DNA of 64,000 nt from an uncultured Dysgonomonas sp. (GTDB lineage: Bacteria > Bacteroidota > Bacteroidia > Bacteroidales > Dysgonomonadaceae). The stretch is from NCBI GenBank assembly GCA_900556485.1, contig USOX01000001.1, forward strand, positions 496,001 to 560,000, written 5' to 3'. The notes under the pieces were generated by a model. That model did no database searches. It was not told where the DNA came from and worked only from the letters and a program-made list of their open reading frames with translations. The first letter of the stretch is position 1. The number at the start of each line of letters is the position of its first letter. Positions 39,168 through 48,153 of this stretch are shown here, one piece after another. Both the position numbers and the translations under genes were made by a program.

Positions 39168-40169
39168 ATGATAAAGCAAAGGAATCTTTATGCAGATTTT
39201 TTAAAAGGAATCTTAATTATTTCTGTAGCAATAGGACACAGTATCCAGTACCTTCAATATGAAAATAATTTCTTGTTGTTTTGGAATAATTATCTGTTCA
39301 AAGCCATCTATACTTTCCATATGCCTCTCTTTATGGCTGTCAGTGGTTATTTCGCCTATTCTTCTATAGCCAACCGGACGACGTCGGATTTTATAAAATC
39401 GCGTATTAAATATTTACTTATCCCTTTGATAGCATGGTGCTTTATCAGGGTGTTGTGTAGCAGTATCGGCTCAGATACAACAATCATCACATTTTTCGAT
39501 AAGTTTATTTATACCTCTTTTCATTCATACTGGTTTGTATGGACCGTTATACTAGGTTCGGTAGTAGTCTGTATACTAAAAAGATTTTCTTTGGATAAAG
39601 CATGGATTCTATTACCGGTTTCGATACTTGCAATGTTATTGTCTACTAGCGTTATGTGTATACATGTAGGGCGTGAGTATTTTATCTATTTTGCCTTAGG
39701 ATATATACTTGGCAGCCGCGATTTGTCGAAATACTATGAATTTTGCCGGAAATATTTTCTTGTATTTGTCCTCATATTAATACCTTGCTGCATCGTCTGG
39801 AATCCTTTTTTACCATCTTCAATATTATCGATAGAGGGGTGGGCTGTCTATCTTTTCCGTGTCTTTTTAGGTATTATTTCTTCTATTGTCTTTTTAATCA
39901 TATTCTACGGAATTTATACAAAAGTGAAGGAGCGTCCTGTTGTTTCATATTTATCAAATATAGGGCAGGAGACTTTAGGCATTTACCTGATGCATGACTT
40001 TTTTATCGTAGCATATCAGCGATGGATTCTACCTCATTTTTCCTTGCCTCTGCCGGGAATTTCTTACACAATCTTAGCCTTTGTGATCGTTGCGGTTAGT
40101 TATTCTATAATTTATTTGCTGAAAAAGAATAAGATAGCAGGCTTTGTTCTGTTAGGGAAGAGAATATAA
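39168..40169 (+). CDS. Membrane O-acyltransferase 1 (NolL/acyltransferase-3 type), phage-borne
   Basis: 333 aa with about ten membrane helices. N-terminal RNLYADFLKGILIISVAIGH carries the conserved Asp and catalytic His of this family; FHMPLFMAVSGYFA and RIKYLLIPLIAW follow, and the C-terminal part has GQETLGIYLMHDFF. Such proteins acetylate surface polysaccharide sugars. It lies on the opposite strand inside the phage module with its own promoter, the typical position of a serotype-converting cargo gene. A close paralogue follows. Confidence 0.85.
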   Translation: MIKQRNLYADFLKGILIISVAIGHSIQYLQYENNFLLFWNNYLFKAIYTFHMPLFMAVSGYFAYSSIANRTTSDFIKSRIKYLLIPLIAWCFIRVLCSSIGSDTTIITFFDKFIYTSFHSYWFVWTVILGSVVVCILKRFSLDKAWILLPVSILAMLLSTSVMCIHVGREYFIYFALGYILGSRDLSKYYEFCRKYFLVFVLILIPCCIVWNPFLPSSILSIEGWAVYLFRVFLGIISSIVFLIIFYGIYTKVKERPVVSYLSNIGQETLGIYLMHDFFIVAYQRWILPHFSLPLPGISYTILAFVIVAVSYSIIYLLKKNKIAGFVLLGKRI

Positions 40170-40236
40170 GAAATAAATTATAAGTTATGGGTTATGAATT
40201 GACGATTATAACTCATAACTCTCAACTATTCTCCTC

Positions 40237-40300
40237 ACTGTCGCGCGATTGCATCGCATGACTTAATTGACCACGCGAAAAGATTCGCGCGGTAGCAGCG
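40237..40300. repeat. REP-like cluster, copy D
   Basis: CTGTCGCGCGATTGCATCGC and CCACGCGAAAAGATTCGCGC; near-identical to the start of copy C, so the duplication of the acyltransferase gene included its upstream repeats. Confidence 0.75.
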
Positions 40301-40405
40301 AATATTTAGTTCCTCAACATGACAAAATAATAGAAAAATAAAAAGTCCGGATGACTTCTACATTTATAATTTTCTTAAAAATTTTATTCGGTTAACCAAT
40401 TTTAT

Positions 40406-40414
40406 TATATTTGC
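40406..40414 (+). promoter_or_regulatory. Promoter for acyltransferase 2
   Basis: TATATTTGC, perfect -7 element, 29 bp before the start codon, the same distance as in copy 1. Confidence 0.6.
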
Positions 40415-40443
40415 TATTCTAGTAAATAAACCTTACACAAACA

Positions 40444-41445
40444 ATGGCAAAACAAAGGAATCTTTATGCAGATTTCTTAAAAGGAATCTTGATTATTTCC
40501 GTAGTGATCGGGCACTGTATTCAGTACCTTCAGTGCGAAAATGATTTTTCGTTATTCTGGAACCATTTCCTGTTCAAAACCATTTATACTTTTCATATGC
40601 CGCTTTTTATGGGTATCAGCGGTTATTTTGCCTATTTTTCCATAGCAAAACATTCTATAAAAAGCTATGCAATATCGCGTATCAAATATTTGCTCTTGCC
40701 TTTGGTTGCCTGGTGTCTTATCAGCGTTTTGATTACAGGTTTGAATACCGAAATGAGTGCCGCTGCTTTTCTCGGAAAGTTTGTTTATGCGGTTGACCAT
40801 TATTACTGGTTTATCTGGGCTATTATTTATAGCTCGATGATGATTTGTGTGATGCAAAAATGGTCGATAGACAAACCATGGATATTGCTTGTGCTGTCGG
40901 TGCTTATTATGTTTGCTTCTACAAGTCACCTGAGCCTGAATATTGGACGCGAGTATTTTATTTATTTCGCTTTAGGATACATGCTCGGAAGCCACGATTT
41001 ATCTAAGTATTATCAGTTTTGCCGGAAATATATATACCTGATAGCTGTTTTATTTGTAGTCTGTTATATCATATGGGACCCTAATTTGTATTTTTCGCCA
41101 TTCACTATCGAAGGGTGGCTCACCTACCTTTTCAGGGTGTTTTCGGGATTAGTGGCTTCTGTGCTGTTTCTGGTAGTGATGTACTTACTTTATGGGAAAA
41201 TAAAAGAGCGTCCTGCTATTTCTTACCTGTCCGGCATAGGGCAGGAAACACTGGGCATTTACCTCATGCAGGACTTATTGATTACTGCCTACAAAGTGTG
41301 GATCATGCCTCATGTTTCCTTGCCTTTACCGGAGATAAGCTATATAGTACTTGCTTTGCTGATGACAGGCTTATGCTATTTGATGATCCATCTCTTGAAA
41401 CAAAACAAGGCAACAGGTTTTGTCTTGTTAGGTAAAAAGATATAA
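40444..41445 (+). CDS. Membrane O-acyltransferase 2, tandem paralogue
   Basis: 333 aa, exactly the same length as copy 1 and alignable end to end without gaps (RNLYADFLKGILIISVVIGH, FHMPLFMGISGYFAYFSIAK, IKERPAISYLSGIGQETLGI). Differences concentrate in the middle helices and loops (residues 75-165), which may change substrate. The catalytic His and Asp are kept, so both copies look functional. Promoter spacing is also identical. The neighbour on the right (41454) is convergent with an 8-bp gap. Confidence 0.85.
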   Translation: MAKQRNLYADFLKGILIISVVIGHCIQYLQCENDFSLFWNHFLFKTIYTFHMPLFMGISGYFAYFSIAKHSIKSYAISRIKYLLLPLVAWCLISVLITGLNTEMSAAAFLGKFVYAVDHYYWFIWAIIYSSMMICVMQKWSIDKPWILLVLSVLIMFASTSHLSLNIGREYFIYFALGYMLGSHDLSKYYQFCRKYIYLIAVLFVVCYIIWDPNLYFSPFTIEGWLTYLFRVFSGLVASVLFLVVMYLLYGKIKERPAISYLSGIGQETLGIYLMQDLLITAYKVWIMPHVSLPLPEISYIVLALLMTGLCYLMIHLLKQNKATGFVLLGKKI

Positions 41446-41453
41446 AGCCTGCC

Positions 41454-41717
41454 TTACAAGAAAGTACACCAGTTGGCTCCGCTTACACTTTCTTTACTCA
41501 TCAGTACCGAGCTGATAACAGGATAGTTATCTTCAACATACTCCTCCTTATCAATATTGATCGAAGATATTAGGCTGATATTTTCTGCTAAAGCTTCATC
41601 TTTCTCTATATTGATAGAAGTGAGCTGGTTGACCGTATTCTCGTTATAATCTTTTTTTTTGATATTTACCGAGTTAAGGTTGCTGTCGGAAAGTAAACCA
41701 TTATCAAAGTCTGCCAT
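41454..41717 (-). CDS. Small repeat protein downstream of the tailspike
   Basis: 87 aa made of four imperfect units of about 18 residues: LNSVNIKKKDYNEN, LTSINIEKDEALAEN, ISSINIDKEEYVEDN and ISSVLMSKESVS. Each has hydrophobic-Ser-hydrophobic alternation followed by acidic residues, suggesting a small beta-solenoid or stacked strands. One base separates it from the tailspike gene, so it is co-translated. Perhaps a tailspike chaperone or tip; the function is unknown. Confidence 0.6.
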   Translation of the reverse strand: MADFDNGLLSDSNLNSVNIKKKDYNENTVNQLTSINIEKDEALAENISLISSINIDKEEYVEDNYPVISSVLMSKESVSGANWCTFL

Positions 41718-41718
41718 A

Positions 41719-43608
41719 TTACATAGGATTTTGGGTTGTTAGTAATATTCTTACCTGCATATAAGTTCCCTTTATGGGGTAAGTTGGTAATGTCTTGTCT
41801 GTCATGATTCTTTTATAAAAATCAGGATGTCCCGAAGCAATATACTTTCCATCATTTTTTTGCATTTCTATTTCCTTAGGATTATTGTTCTTCATCAGGC
41901 AGCGCGGATCGTCGGGAACGATGTCTATCCATTCGGGTTTTTGTTCATTCATCCAGAAGTTTTGATCCAGCGTTTCGCCGCTTGAGGTAAAGTCATGGTT
42001 CCAGCAACGGCGAAGATGTACATTGCCTGATGCTGTGAAGCTTGCAGAGGAAGCTAAGAGGGAATCGCCAACATAATATTTCTTACCATTATAAAGCACA
42101 TAATCTGTTGTATTGCTTTGGTCGGAGTCATGCTCTACAAGATACCAATAGTTAGCAACCAGAGCTTTAGCAGGAGTTATTATATCAGTCGGTATTTTGT
42201 TTACAATGCGTATCTGGATAGTTTGGTATTGTATTTCGTCCAGTATCTGAAAGACTTCGGCATTGGGCGATTTCCCATATGCGGAGATATTTTCCACACT
42301 TTTTATAATATTGTTTCTATTCGTCAAAGAGGAGCTATATACCGCACTGTTGTAGGTGGCTGTGGCTTCGCTGTCATCTTTGGAACGTACTATATAATAG
42401 TTGGGTGTGCCGTCTTGCTTCATGGTTATAGCAGTTATGTCTGTAGTTCCTAATGTTGGCGTAGAGTCTAAAGCAACACCATATTCTTTCGGAAAATTGT
42501 GATTGATATCCAGCTTGGTTATGGCTTTTTTACCACCCAGCCACATTATGTTGGAAGTCGCAATTGCTGTTTTTTTATCTGCTATATCGAAGTCGGCAGG
42601 CAGGCTTAACGAATTATCTGCAAATTCGAAGTTCTGGTTAGGATTGCCTGAGTGGAAGGAATTTTTCTTGTTATTTGCCGATACCGAAAAGCCATCTCTT
42701 AATGATGTGTATCCGAAGTAAATTAACCGTTTTTTTTCGAAGTTATGGATAATAGAATCCGGTAGTACAACTCCTTCGATAGATGAATTACGGGCAAATA
42801 CCCAACGCCCGGCTTTTAATTGTTCCCCGAATTCATTATAAGTGGCAATATTAGAACCAAATCCTTGTGCTGTACATCTGGTCACAAAATCGGCGCGGAG
42901 TTCTTCCTCCGTGTTTCCATTTAATGGAGTGAATCCCGATTCGGCACCAATACTAAAGTTACAATCGTCAAATGCACAATAATTGCTTTGCCTCTGGAAA
43001 GTATAAAAGTCAGGAATAATAATATTGCAGTTTTTGAACAGATTGAGATTACCAAACTGCCTGTAAGGATCGCTAATCTGTGTACCTATACATGAGTTTG
43101 AAAATCCTTTGGAAACATCATTCACGTAGTATCCAACTCTATCTATACAATAACGTATTGTGTCAATGCCTCCGGTAGTATTCAACTTCTTAATATCACA
43201 ATTATATAAAGTTACAGGGGTTGATCCATATCTAAAATCCATATCTAATGATAACTGGAGATTCTTAAACCTGAAAAATTCATTACTGTTTACAGAGATG
43301 GCATTTGCTGATAAATAAGTGTCTTTAAGATCTGTAGTATTGCCAATAAATTCGAAGTAAGCATTTTCGTACTGCCCTGTAGAAGTCTTTATATTACTTC
43401 TCGAATAGCCACTATTTAATATAAAATATACTTTTCCGACTCCATATTTTGCAGTAGATACATCTTTGGTGCTGGCAGGATGCTCTTTGCTGCCGTCGCC
43501 ATCCGATAGGTGGGATAGATATTTTACATTATATTCGCCCGGAGCTGCAGATGTTAGTGCTACACCTGCTATGTTATAATACTCTTCTCTCCAATTATAT
43601 TTCATCAT
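41719..43608 (-). CDS. Tailspike/tail-fibre protein with predicted right-handed beta-helix
   Basis: 629 aa, no signal peptide. Residues 60-300 show the periodic short strands of a pectin-lyase-like beta-helix (YFEFIGNTTDLKDTYLSANA, FRFKNLQLSLDMDFRYGSTP, LFKNCNIIIPDFYTF, YCAFDDCNFSIGAESGF). The N-terminus (VALTSAAPGEYNVKYLSHLS) is a likely attachment domain; the C-terminal 200 residues are a separate beta-rich part. Receptor binding or polysaccharide cleavage is expected. A strong Shine-Dalgarno (GGAGG) precedes the double ATG, and it overlaps the upstream gene by 14 bp. Confidence 0.65.
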   Translation of the reverse strand: MMKYNWREEYYNIAGVALTSAAPGEYNVKYLSHLSDGDGSKEHPASTKDVSTAKYGVGKVYFILNSGYSRSNIKTSTGQYENAYFEFIGNTTDLKDTYLSANAISVNSNEFFRFKNLQLSLDMDFRYGSTPVTLYNCDIKKLNTTGGIDTIRYCIDRVGYYVNDVSKGFSNSCIGTQISDPYRQFGNLNLFKNCNIIIPDFYTFQRQSNYCAFDDCNFSIGAESGFTPLNGNTEEELRADFVTRCTAQGFGSNIATYNEFGEQLKAGRWVFARNSSIEGVVLPDSIIHNFEKKRLIYFGYTSLRDGFSVSANNKKNSFHSGNPNQNFEFADNSLSLPADFDIADKKTAIATSNIMWLGGKKAITKLDINHNFPKEYGVALDSTPTLGTTDITAITMKQDGTPNYYIVRSKDDSEATATYNSAVYSSSLTNRNNIIKSVENISAYGKSPNAEVFQILDEIQYQTIQIRIVNKIPTDIITPAKALVANYWYLVEHDSDQSNTTDYVLYNGKKYYVGDSLLASSASFTASGNVHLRRCWNHDFTSSGETLDQNFWMNEQKPEWIDIVPDDPRCLMKNNNPKEIEMQKNDGKYIASGHPDFYKRIMTDKTLPTYPIKGTYMQVRILLTTQNPM

Positions 43609-43822
43609 CCACCTCCTTTTCTGTAATAATTATTCTTCCGGTATCTAGTAGCAGAGCTGTGCAATTGTCAAATTCTGCCATATTACCCCGCCTGATCTGG
43701 TTAAATTTATTTTGGAACTTTCTGGTTTGCTTCAAAAACATCTTTGTGTCTTCCACTTCGTAAACCAGAATTTTATCTTCTGTGTCTTCCTGCTGTTGTG
43801 TGTGGGTTATTTTGTATTTCAT
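43595..43822 (-). CDS. Small phage-module protein
   Basis: 75 aa: YKITHTQQQEDTEDKILVYE, a basic helix (FLKQTRKFQNKFNQIRR), then a beta hairpin ending IIITEKEVDDEI. No family recognised. Overlaps the tailspike start by 14 bp; perhaps a tail assembly factor. Confidence 0.55.
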   Translation of the reverse strand: MKYKITHTQQQEDTEDKILVYEVEDTKMFLKQTRKFQNKFNQIRRGNMAEFDNCTALLLDTGRIIITEKEVDDEI

Positions 43823-43924
43823 TTTTTTTTAAGTTACGAGTTACTTCGCCCTGCGGGCAGTTACGAGTTACTAGTGTACTGGTTTTGCTGCTTTGCGCCA
43901 TTGGCACATTAGCATATTAACTAA

Positions 43925-44347
43925 TTAGTCAATTAGCTTTGCTTTTGCGAAAACGAAAAGATAAGCTGTAGAGTCGGTCAACGGGCGTGTAATATGAAAT
44001 TTGGCAACTGTTCCCTTTTCCAACTTTTCGTCGAGAGGTTTGGTATTGAAATTTTCTATCTGTTTTCCGTTTATGCTAAAGCTGCTTATATTTTTCGATT
44101 CCACTTTGTAAATAGTCATTTCCTCTCCAACAAAGATCTCGTGATCATCTGTCTCCATCGTTATCGAGATACGCCTTTCGAGCTGCATCTGTCGGGCGAA
44201 TTTCTCCAGGTCGTCGAACAGGTAACGCCCCGATGTCATCACTCCGTTATCTTCTCTGGAGACAAATACCCAAAAGCCCGAAGGCTCGTCTATCACGTCG
44301 AGGCTCGAAAGCTCTACAGGAGCTAGTTTTCTTGTGTCATTTGTCAT
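43925..44347 (-). CDS. Phage-module structural protein, beta-rich
   Basis: 140 aa, soluble: LSSLDVIDEPSGFWVFVSRE, a helix (FDDLEKFARQMQLERR), then strands ISITMETDDHEIFVGEEMTI and FHITRPLTDSTAYLFVFAK. The balanced beta content suggests a tail or head-tail connector component. No family recognised. In the run of structural genes between the tube-like pair and the tailspike. Confidence 0.5.
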   Translation of the reverse strand: MTNDTRKLAPVELSSLDVIDEPSGFWVFVSREDNGVMTSGRYLFDDLEKFARQMQLERRISITMETDDHEIFVGEEMTIYKVESKNISSFSINGKQIENFNTKPLDEKLEKGTVAKFHITRPLTDSTAYLFVFAKAKLID

Positions 44348-44361
44348 TTTTTTTTAGTTTA

Positions 44362-44440
44362 GGCCCCTCCCAGCCTCCCCAAAGGGGAGGTGAAGGCTGG
44401 CGCTAGCTATTCCTCCCCTTTGGGGAGGCTGGGAGGGGCC
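44362..44440. repeat. 29-bp perfect GC-rich palindrome (CCTCCCC family)
   Basis: Arms 44362-44390 and 44412-44440, each containing CCTCCCCAAAGGGGAGG, with a 21-nt loop, followed by CTTTTTATT. A very stable hairpin between two phage structural genes. Confidence 0.85.
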
Positions 44441-44448
44441 GCTTTTTA

Positions 44449-45006
44449 TTAAATTAATATTACATTCTTCCCATCCTCGGTAATTACCATTGCTTTACTT
44501 TCGGTTCCCAATACAGGAATGGTATTGAAGCGCGAAGCATCTACCTCAAACAGGGGATAGACCGAGTTTTTGCTCAACACAATCTGATAACCTGATGTTT
44601 CGCCCATCTGCCCCGATATCTGGCTAAACCTGAGAGAGGCTCCGCCATCGCTGCCGAATGTGAAAACCGTTCCCTGCGAAGTACGGAAAGCCACCAGATA
44701 CCTGTTAGACTGAGCGATAAGCAGGTTAGACAGCTTCGTGCCCGACAGTGTACGGACAAAGGTTGTAAGTTCCTGTTTGTAGATACCATTTTCGTGGCTT
44801 TCGCTAAAGGTGCTTTCGCTCACGGCATCCAGTTCCAGAAAGGGTTCGGGTGTAAGGATGCTTTGTACATAGCACTTGTCGAAAAGCCCCTCTTCGGCAA
44901 AACGGTAGGCCTTAAAGTCGCGTATATCGAGCAGATAAACGTTGGTAATGCCCCCGGGATTGTAGTCGAATGTGTGTTTTATATGTTGTAATAATCTGCA
45001 AGTCAT
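44449..45006 (-). CDS. Phage tail-tube-like protein 2
   Basis: 185 aa from the ATG at 45006 (MTCRLLQHIKHTFDYNPGGI). An upstream ATG at 45039 falls within the AGCTAA repeat, and only the shorter start aligns with the sister gene at 45101. Shared with it: GG/AGIxxVYLx(D/N), GxYxxxLxxF, NRYLVAF then a G-x-x-x-x-x-G-x-(D/N)-G turn and the final LSKNSVYPLFEVD-like block. The pair is placed after the capsid, as tail tube or head-completion genes are. A beta-sandwich fold is likely. Confidence 0.6.
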   Translation of the reverse strand: MTCRLLQHIKHTFDYNPGGITNVYLLDIRDFKAYRFAEEGLFDKCYVQSILTPEPFLELDAVSESTFSESHENGIYKQELTTFVRTLSGTKLSNLLIAQSNRYLVAFRTSQGTVFTFGSDGGASLRFSQISGQMGETSGYQIVLSKNSVYPLFEVDASRFNTIPVLGTESKAMVITEDGKNVILI

Positions 45007-45007
45007 T

Positions 45008-45093
45008 TTTTTAGCTTTTAGCTTATAGCCGTTAGCCATTAGCTTTTATAAAAGAAGCTATTAGCTAAAAGCTAGCAGCTAATAGCTAACAGC
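45008..45093. repeat. AGCTAA-family palindrome
   Basis: Reiterated TTAGC words on the left and GCTAA words on the right form an imperfect long hairpin between the two tube-like genes. Confidence 0.6.
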
Positions 45094-45100
45094 TGATTAA

Positions 45101-45622
45101 TTACTTTTCCGCCACAGCACTTATCACACTGATATCCTTAAGCAGGCGTCCCATTTCCAGCTCGGTGGAAGCCATGGTTACTGTCCAGCCGTAAGCGTCG
45201 GCTTCGGCTGCTCCCGATGCATAGTTGAAAGCGGTGGCATTCAGTCCGTTGTTACGTCCTAAGACTACTGCACGCCCTGTTTTATCGACTACCACTGCGG
45301 TAAAGCGCCCCAGGCTCAGGGCTTTTTCCTGGTTCAGGAGTTCGTAATCGTAATTACTGATTGTAAAATTGAGGGTATGAGTGCGGTATTTGCCACCGTT
45401 TCCGTTCTGGGCAAGTTCGTCGGAGAATGACGCTGTGTTGTCTACAAAATCTATTTTGTGCGCTTTGGCGGTGTCGGGCAATGTGATCGCCTCTACTGCG
45501 CCATCGGTATCGAATGTGTATTCGTTGTCGGCGTCGTAATTGAACAGATATACTTCTTTGATGCCGGCAACTGAGTACTGGCAGTTATTTTTGGTAATGT
45601 TTGATGTTAATTTGCAAGACAT
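45101..45622 (-). CDS. Phage tail-tube-like protein 1
   Basis: 173 aa: SCKLTSNITKNNCQYSVAGI, VYLFNYDADNEYTFDTDGAV, GKYRTHTLNFTISNYDYELL, GRFTAVVVDKTGRAVVLGRN. It is the paralogue of the 44449 gene with the same order of strands and turns. Compact, beta-rich, no signal peptide: a virion structural protein, best guess tail tube or neck. The two copies could make a hetero-oligomeric ring, as in some phages with paired tube proteins. Confidence 0.6.
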   Translation of the reverse strand: MSCKLTSNITKNNCQYSVAGIKEVYLFNYDADNEYTFDTDGAVEAITLPDTAKAHKIDFVDNTASFSDELAQNGNGGKYRTHTLNFTISNYDYELLNQEKALSLGRFTAVVVDKTGRAVVLGRNNGLNATAFNYASGAAEADAYGWTVTMASTELEMGRLLKDISVISAVAEK

Positions 45623-45809
45623 AGGTTTAATGAATTAATAGTTTGATATGCCAATGTGCCAATGATGTAAGACAGCTTAGAAAGAAATTGGCAAATGATT
45701 TGGCATGTTGTTTATTTTTTGTAATTATTAATTATTTAATATACCGATATGTTACTTTTAACTTTGCTTCATTGGCATATCGGCACATTAAAAAATTGGC
45801 ATATTCCCC

Positions 45810-46757
45810 TTAATTATTCGGACTATAAAAGACTGCTTCGTCCTCGAATGGTATGCAGAAGCCGATTCTCAGCCTACCGTCCACAAAGATTTTGTTATCA
45901 TCCGGAGCAGGGTACTGTCCGAGGCGGATTTCTTCGAGGTCGCGTACGAGATCGGTTCCGATGAGGAAGTTGCGGGCATCGGCAGCCACCATATCATCGT
46001 CGTCCAATCCTTTTACGGGAACTAGTTCTACGCCCATATAGCGCACTACATCGCCTTCGATAGTGAAGTTGGGATTAACCATCACATTGTTTCCGTAAAC
46101 GCCTCCTAAAGCCATTTTTACTTTCAAGAGGGTTGGGTAAGAAACATAAATATTAAGTGTGCCTTCCTGCAAACCGATTGCCAATACATTTTCGGGGATA
46201 GCTGTAAATACTTTTTCTATCTCTGCAAGGACATTGGTTTTGGTAAGGAAATCGCCTGCTACTTTTACTGCTTGGGTGCTGTCGGTAAGTACTTTGATCA
46301 CTCCGTCGAAATCGTCAGGATTTTCGCTGGAATTGCCTCTGAAAATCTTTGTTTCTATCTCGCTGCTCAGTTCGGCGGCAAGGATGGTCATGGTAGCTTC
46401 TTCGAGTGTGTCGGGCAGTTCCTGGTTGCGCGCGCCGGGGCTAAGCATCCATACGGTGCGTTTGCGTTCGAGGTCGTCGATACATTGTATCAGGTTGATT
46501 TTGTAGGTTTTAACTTTGAGTTCCTTCTCCGTCAGTTTGGCTATTTGCTGAGGATTCCATGAGCAATCTTTAGAGTCGCCTTGCAGGATATTGCCGGCAA
46601 TGTCGATAAGGTTTAGTTTGGTAGAGTCCTTTACGCCGATAACGGGCGTGATTTTACCTTTTTCTATTAATTTTCCTCCGAAAATGGCTTTGGTAAACCA
46701 ATCCATGTTGGAAGAAGGCTGGTAGGTAAGTGTTGAAATGTCGTACATGTTTGCCAT
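45810..46757 (-). CDS. Major capsid protein (HK97 fold)
   Basis: 315 aa. N-terminal arm YDISTLTYQPSSNMDWFTKA, then IEKGKITPVIGVKDSTKLNL, the E-loop-like region, and the long spine helix in DTLEEATMTILAAELSSEIE. P-domain and A-domain features include TIEGDVVRYMGVELVPVKGL and RNFLIGTDLVRDLEEIRLGQ. The order (protease-scaffold then capsid) supports the call. No N-terminal cleavable delta domain, consistent with a separate scaffold in the upstream gene. Length is typical. Confidence 0.8.
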   Translation of the reverse strand: MANMYDISTLTYQPSSNMDWFTKAIFGGKLIEKGKITPVIGVKDSTKLNLIDIAGNILQGDSKDCSWNPQQIAKLTEKELKVKTYKINLIQCIDDLERKRTVWMLSPGARNQELPDTLEEATMTILAAELSSEIETKIFRGNSSENPDDFDGVIKVLTDSTQAVKVAGDFLTKTNVLAEIEKVFTAIPENVLAIGLQEGTLNIYVSYPTLLKVKMALGGVYGNNVMVNPNFTIEGDVVRYMGVELVPVKGLDDDDMVAADARNFLIGTDLVRDLEEIRLGQYPAPDDNKIFVDGRLRIGFCIPFEDEAVFYSPNN

Positions 46758-46832
46758 AAAATTTAATTGTTTAATTATAAAAGTTACAAGTTACTTTGCC
46801 CTAAAGGGCAGTTACGAGTTCTTGATGTTTCG

Positions 46833-46875
46833 TCTCCTTCGTTGTCGCGTGATTTTTCTGTATTCTCACGCGAAA
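46833..46875. repeat. REP-like palindrome, degenerate copy E
   Basis: CGTTGTCGCGTGATTTTTCT followed by TCACGCGAAAGAC, a worn copy inside the capsid-protease gap. Confidence 0.5.
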
Positions 46876-46986
46876 GACAAAAAGAAATGAAGAATGAAAA
46901 ATTAATAATGAAGAATTGTCGCGAAGGTTACGAGTTGCGAGTAAATGAGCTTTTGTTGCTTTACATCATTCTTCACTATTCATTCT

Positions 46987-48153
46987 TCATTTCTTCCTCG
47001 CCATTGTCTGATTCAATGCCACTGCCATACGTTCGGCGGTAGTCATGTCGCTGAATTGTTTCGAAGAATTGGATAGCTGCACGGCAGGGCGTGTAGAGGG
47101 TGTTTTGCGGCGCATCTCTTCCACTTCGCCTTTGGTGTCTTCGAGCATTTTTTGTGCTTCGTCGAGGGCGGTATTTAGCTGGTCGATAGTCTGTTGCATT
47201 TCCGCAATTTTCGCTTTTACGGCTTCTGCTGTTTTAGGATCGAATGAGAGGGTTGCTTTTTTCTTTCGTAAAGTCTGTGGAGCTTCTTTTTGTTCGGGAT
47301 CGGTGTTGTTTTCCGACGGTTCGCGGGTTTCGGTAAACTGTCCCTGTTCGTCTACTATCAGCAGGTTGCCGTTAGCTAGTTTGTGCTCGCCGGCAGGCAT
47401 CTGTTCGCCTTCGAGTGTGCAGAAGGCATCTTCGTCCACAAGGGCTTCTTTGCCGTCAGCCAGCACAAAAACGACGTAAGGGGTGCCGCTGGTGGTGGCG
47501 TCGGCTTTTTTCACGTCTTCGATGTCGAGCAACAAGCGTGCAATACGTCCCAATAGTGTTTGTTTTGGTTTTTTGTTGTTCATTTTTTTACACTTAGTTT
47601 GGTTTTTAATGTTTGAAATATCGGGTTGTTGATTAAAAAATCCTTCGAGGGAGAAGCCTTTTACATTGCCGGTCATTACTTCGTTTTGCCAGTATGCTTT
47701 GTCTTCTATTTTGTAGCTGCACATGAGGGTTCCTTTGGGCAGGTCGTCGAATCCCAAGGCTTTGGATTTGTCGGTTTGAGGGTCTTCTACAATCCAGAGT
47801 TCGGTAAGGTAATTTCCTCTGAGCTGGCTCTGGTGCTGATGGCTGGTGCTATGGAGGGCAACTCCCGAACGCATCATTTTGTGTGCTATTTTCTCTATTT
47901 GGCTAGCTGAAAACTTGATGTAGTAGTCGCCTAGTTCTTCGCTGTGGCGGTAGATCAGCTGTTCGGGTTTGAGCACTACTCCGGTGAGTATCTGCTTTTT
48001 GGTGTTGCGGTTGAGGTTCACTTTCTCGGATTGCTTACGGAGCAGGATAAACTCTTCTTCGTTGGCCGGACAGTCGACAAAGGAGATGGCAAGGATGCCT
48101 GTGGTGTCGTCGTTGTCGTCTATCAGGCAGTTGTAGATGGGATATTGGTTCAT
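46987..48153 (-). CDS. Prohead protease (XkdF/S78_2 type) fused to scaffold
   Basis: 388 aa. Residues 1-185 match the XkdF-like serine protease: QILTGVVLKPEQLIYR, the catalytic-His region RSGVALHSTSHQHQ, and TLMCSYKIEDKAYWQNEVMT then GNVKGFSLEGFF, where Ser in G-F-S-x-E-G is the likely nucleophile. Residues 290-370 are a coiled-coil scaffold (KAKIAEMQQTIDQLNTALDE), followed by a basic capsid-binding tail. The protease cuts scaffold and itself during prohead maturation. First gene of the module as transcribed. Confidence 0.85.
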   Translation of the reverse strand: MNQYPIYNCLIDDNDDTTGILAISFVDCPANEEEFILLRKQSEKVNLNRNTKKQILTGVVLKPEQLIYRHSEELGDYYIKFSASQIEKIAHKMMRSGVALHSTSHQHQSQLRGNYLTELWIVEDPQTDKSKALGFDDLPKGTLMCSYKIEDKAYWQNEVMTGNVKGFSLEGFFNQQPDISNIKNQTKCKKMNNKKPKQTLLGRIARLLLDIEDVKKADATTSGTPYVVFVLADGKEALVDEDAFCTLEGEQMPAGEHKLANGNLLIVDEQGQFTETREPSENNTDPEQKEAPQTLRKKKATLSFDPKTAEAVKAKIAEMQQTIDQLNTALDEAQKMLEDTKGEVEEMRRKTPSTRPAVQLSNSSKQFSDMTTAERMAVALNQTMARKK

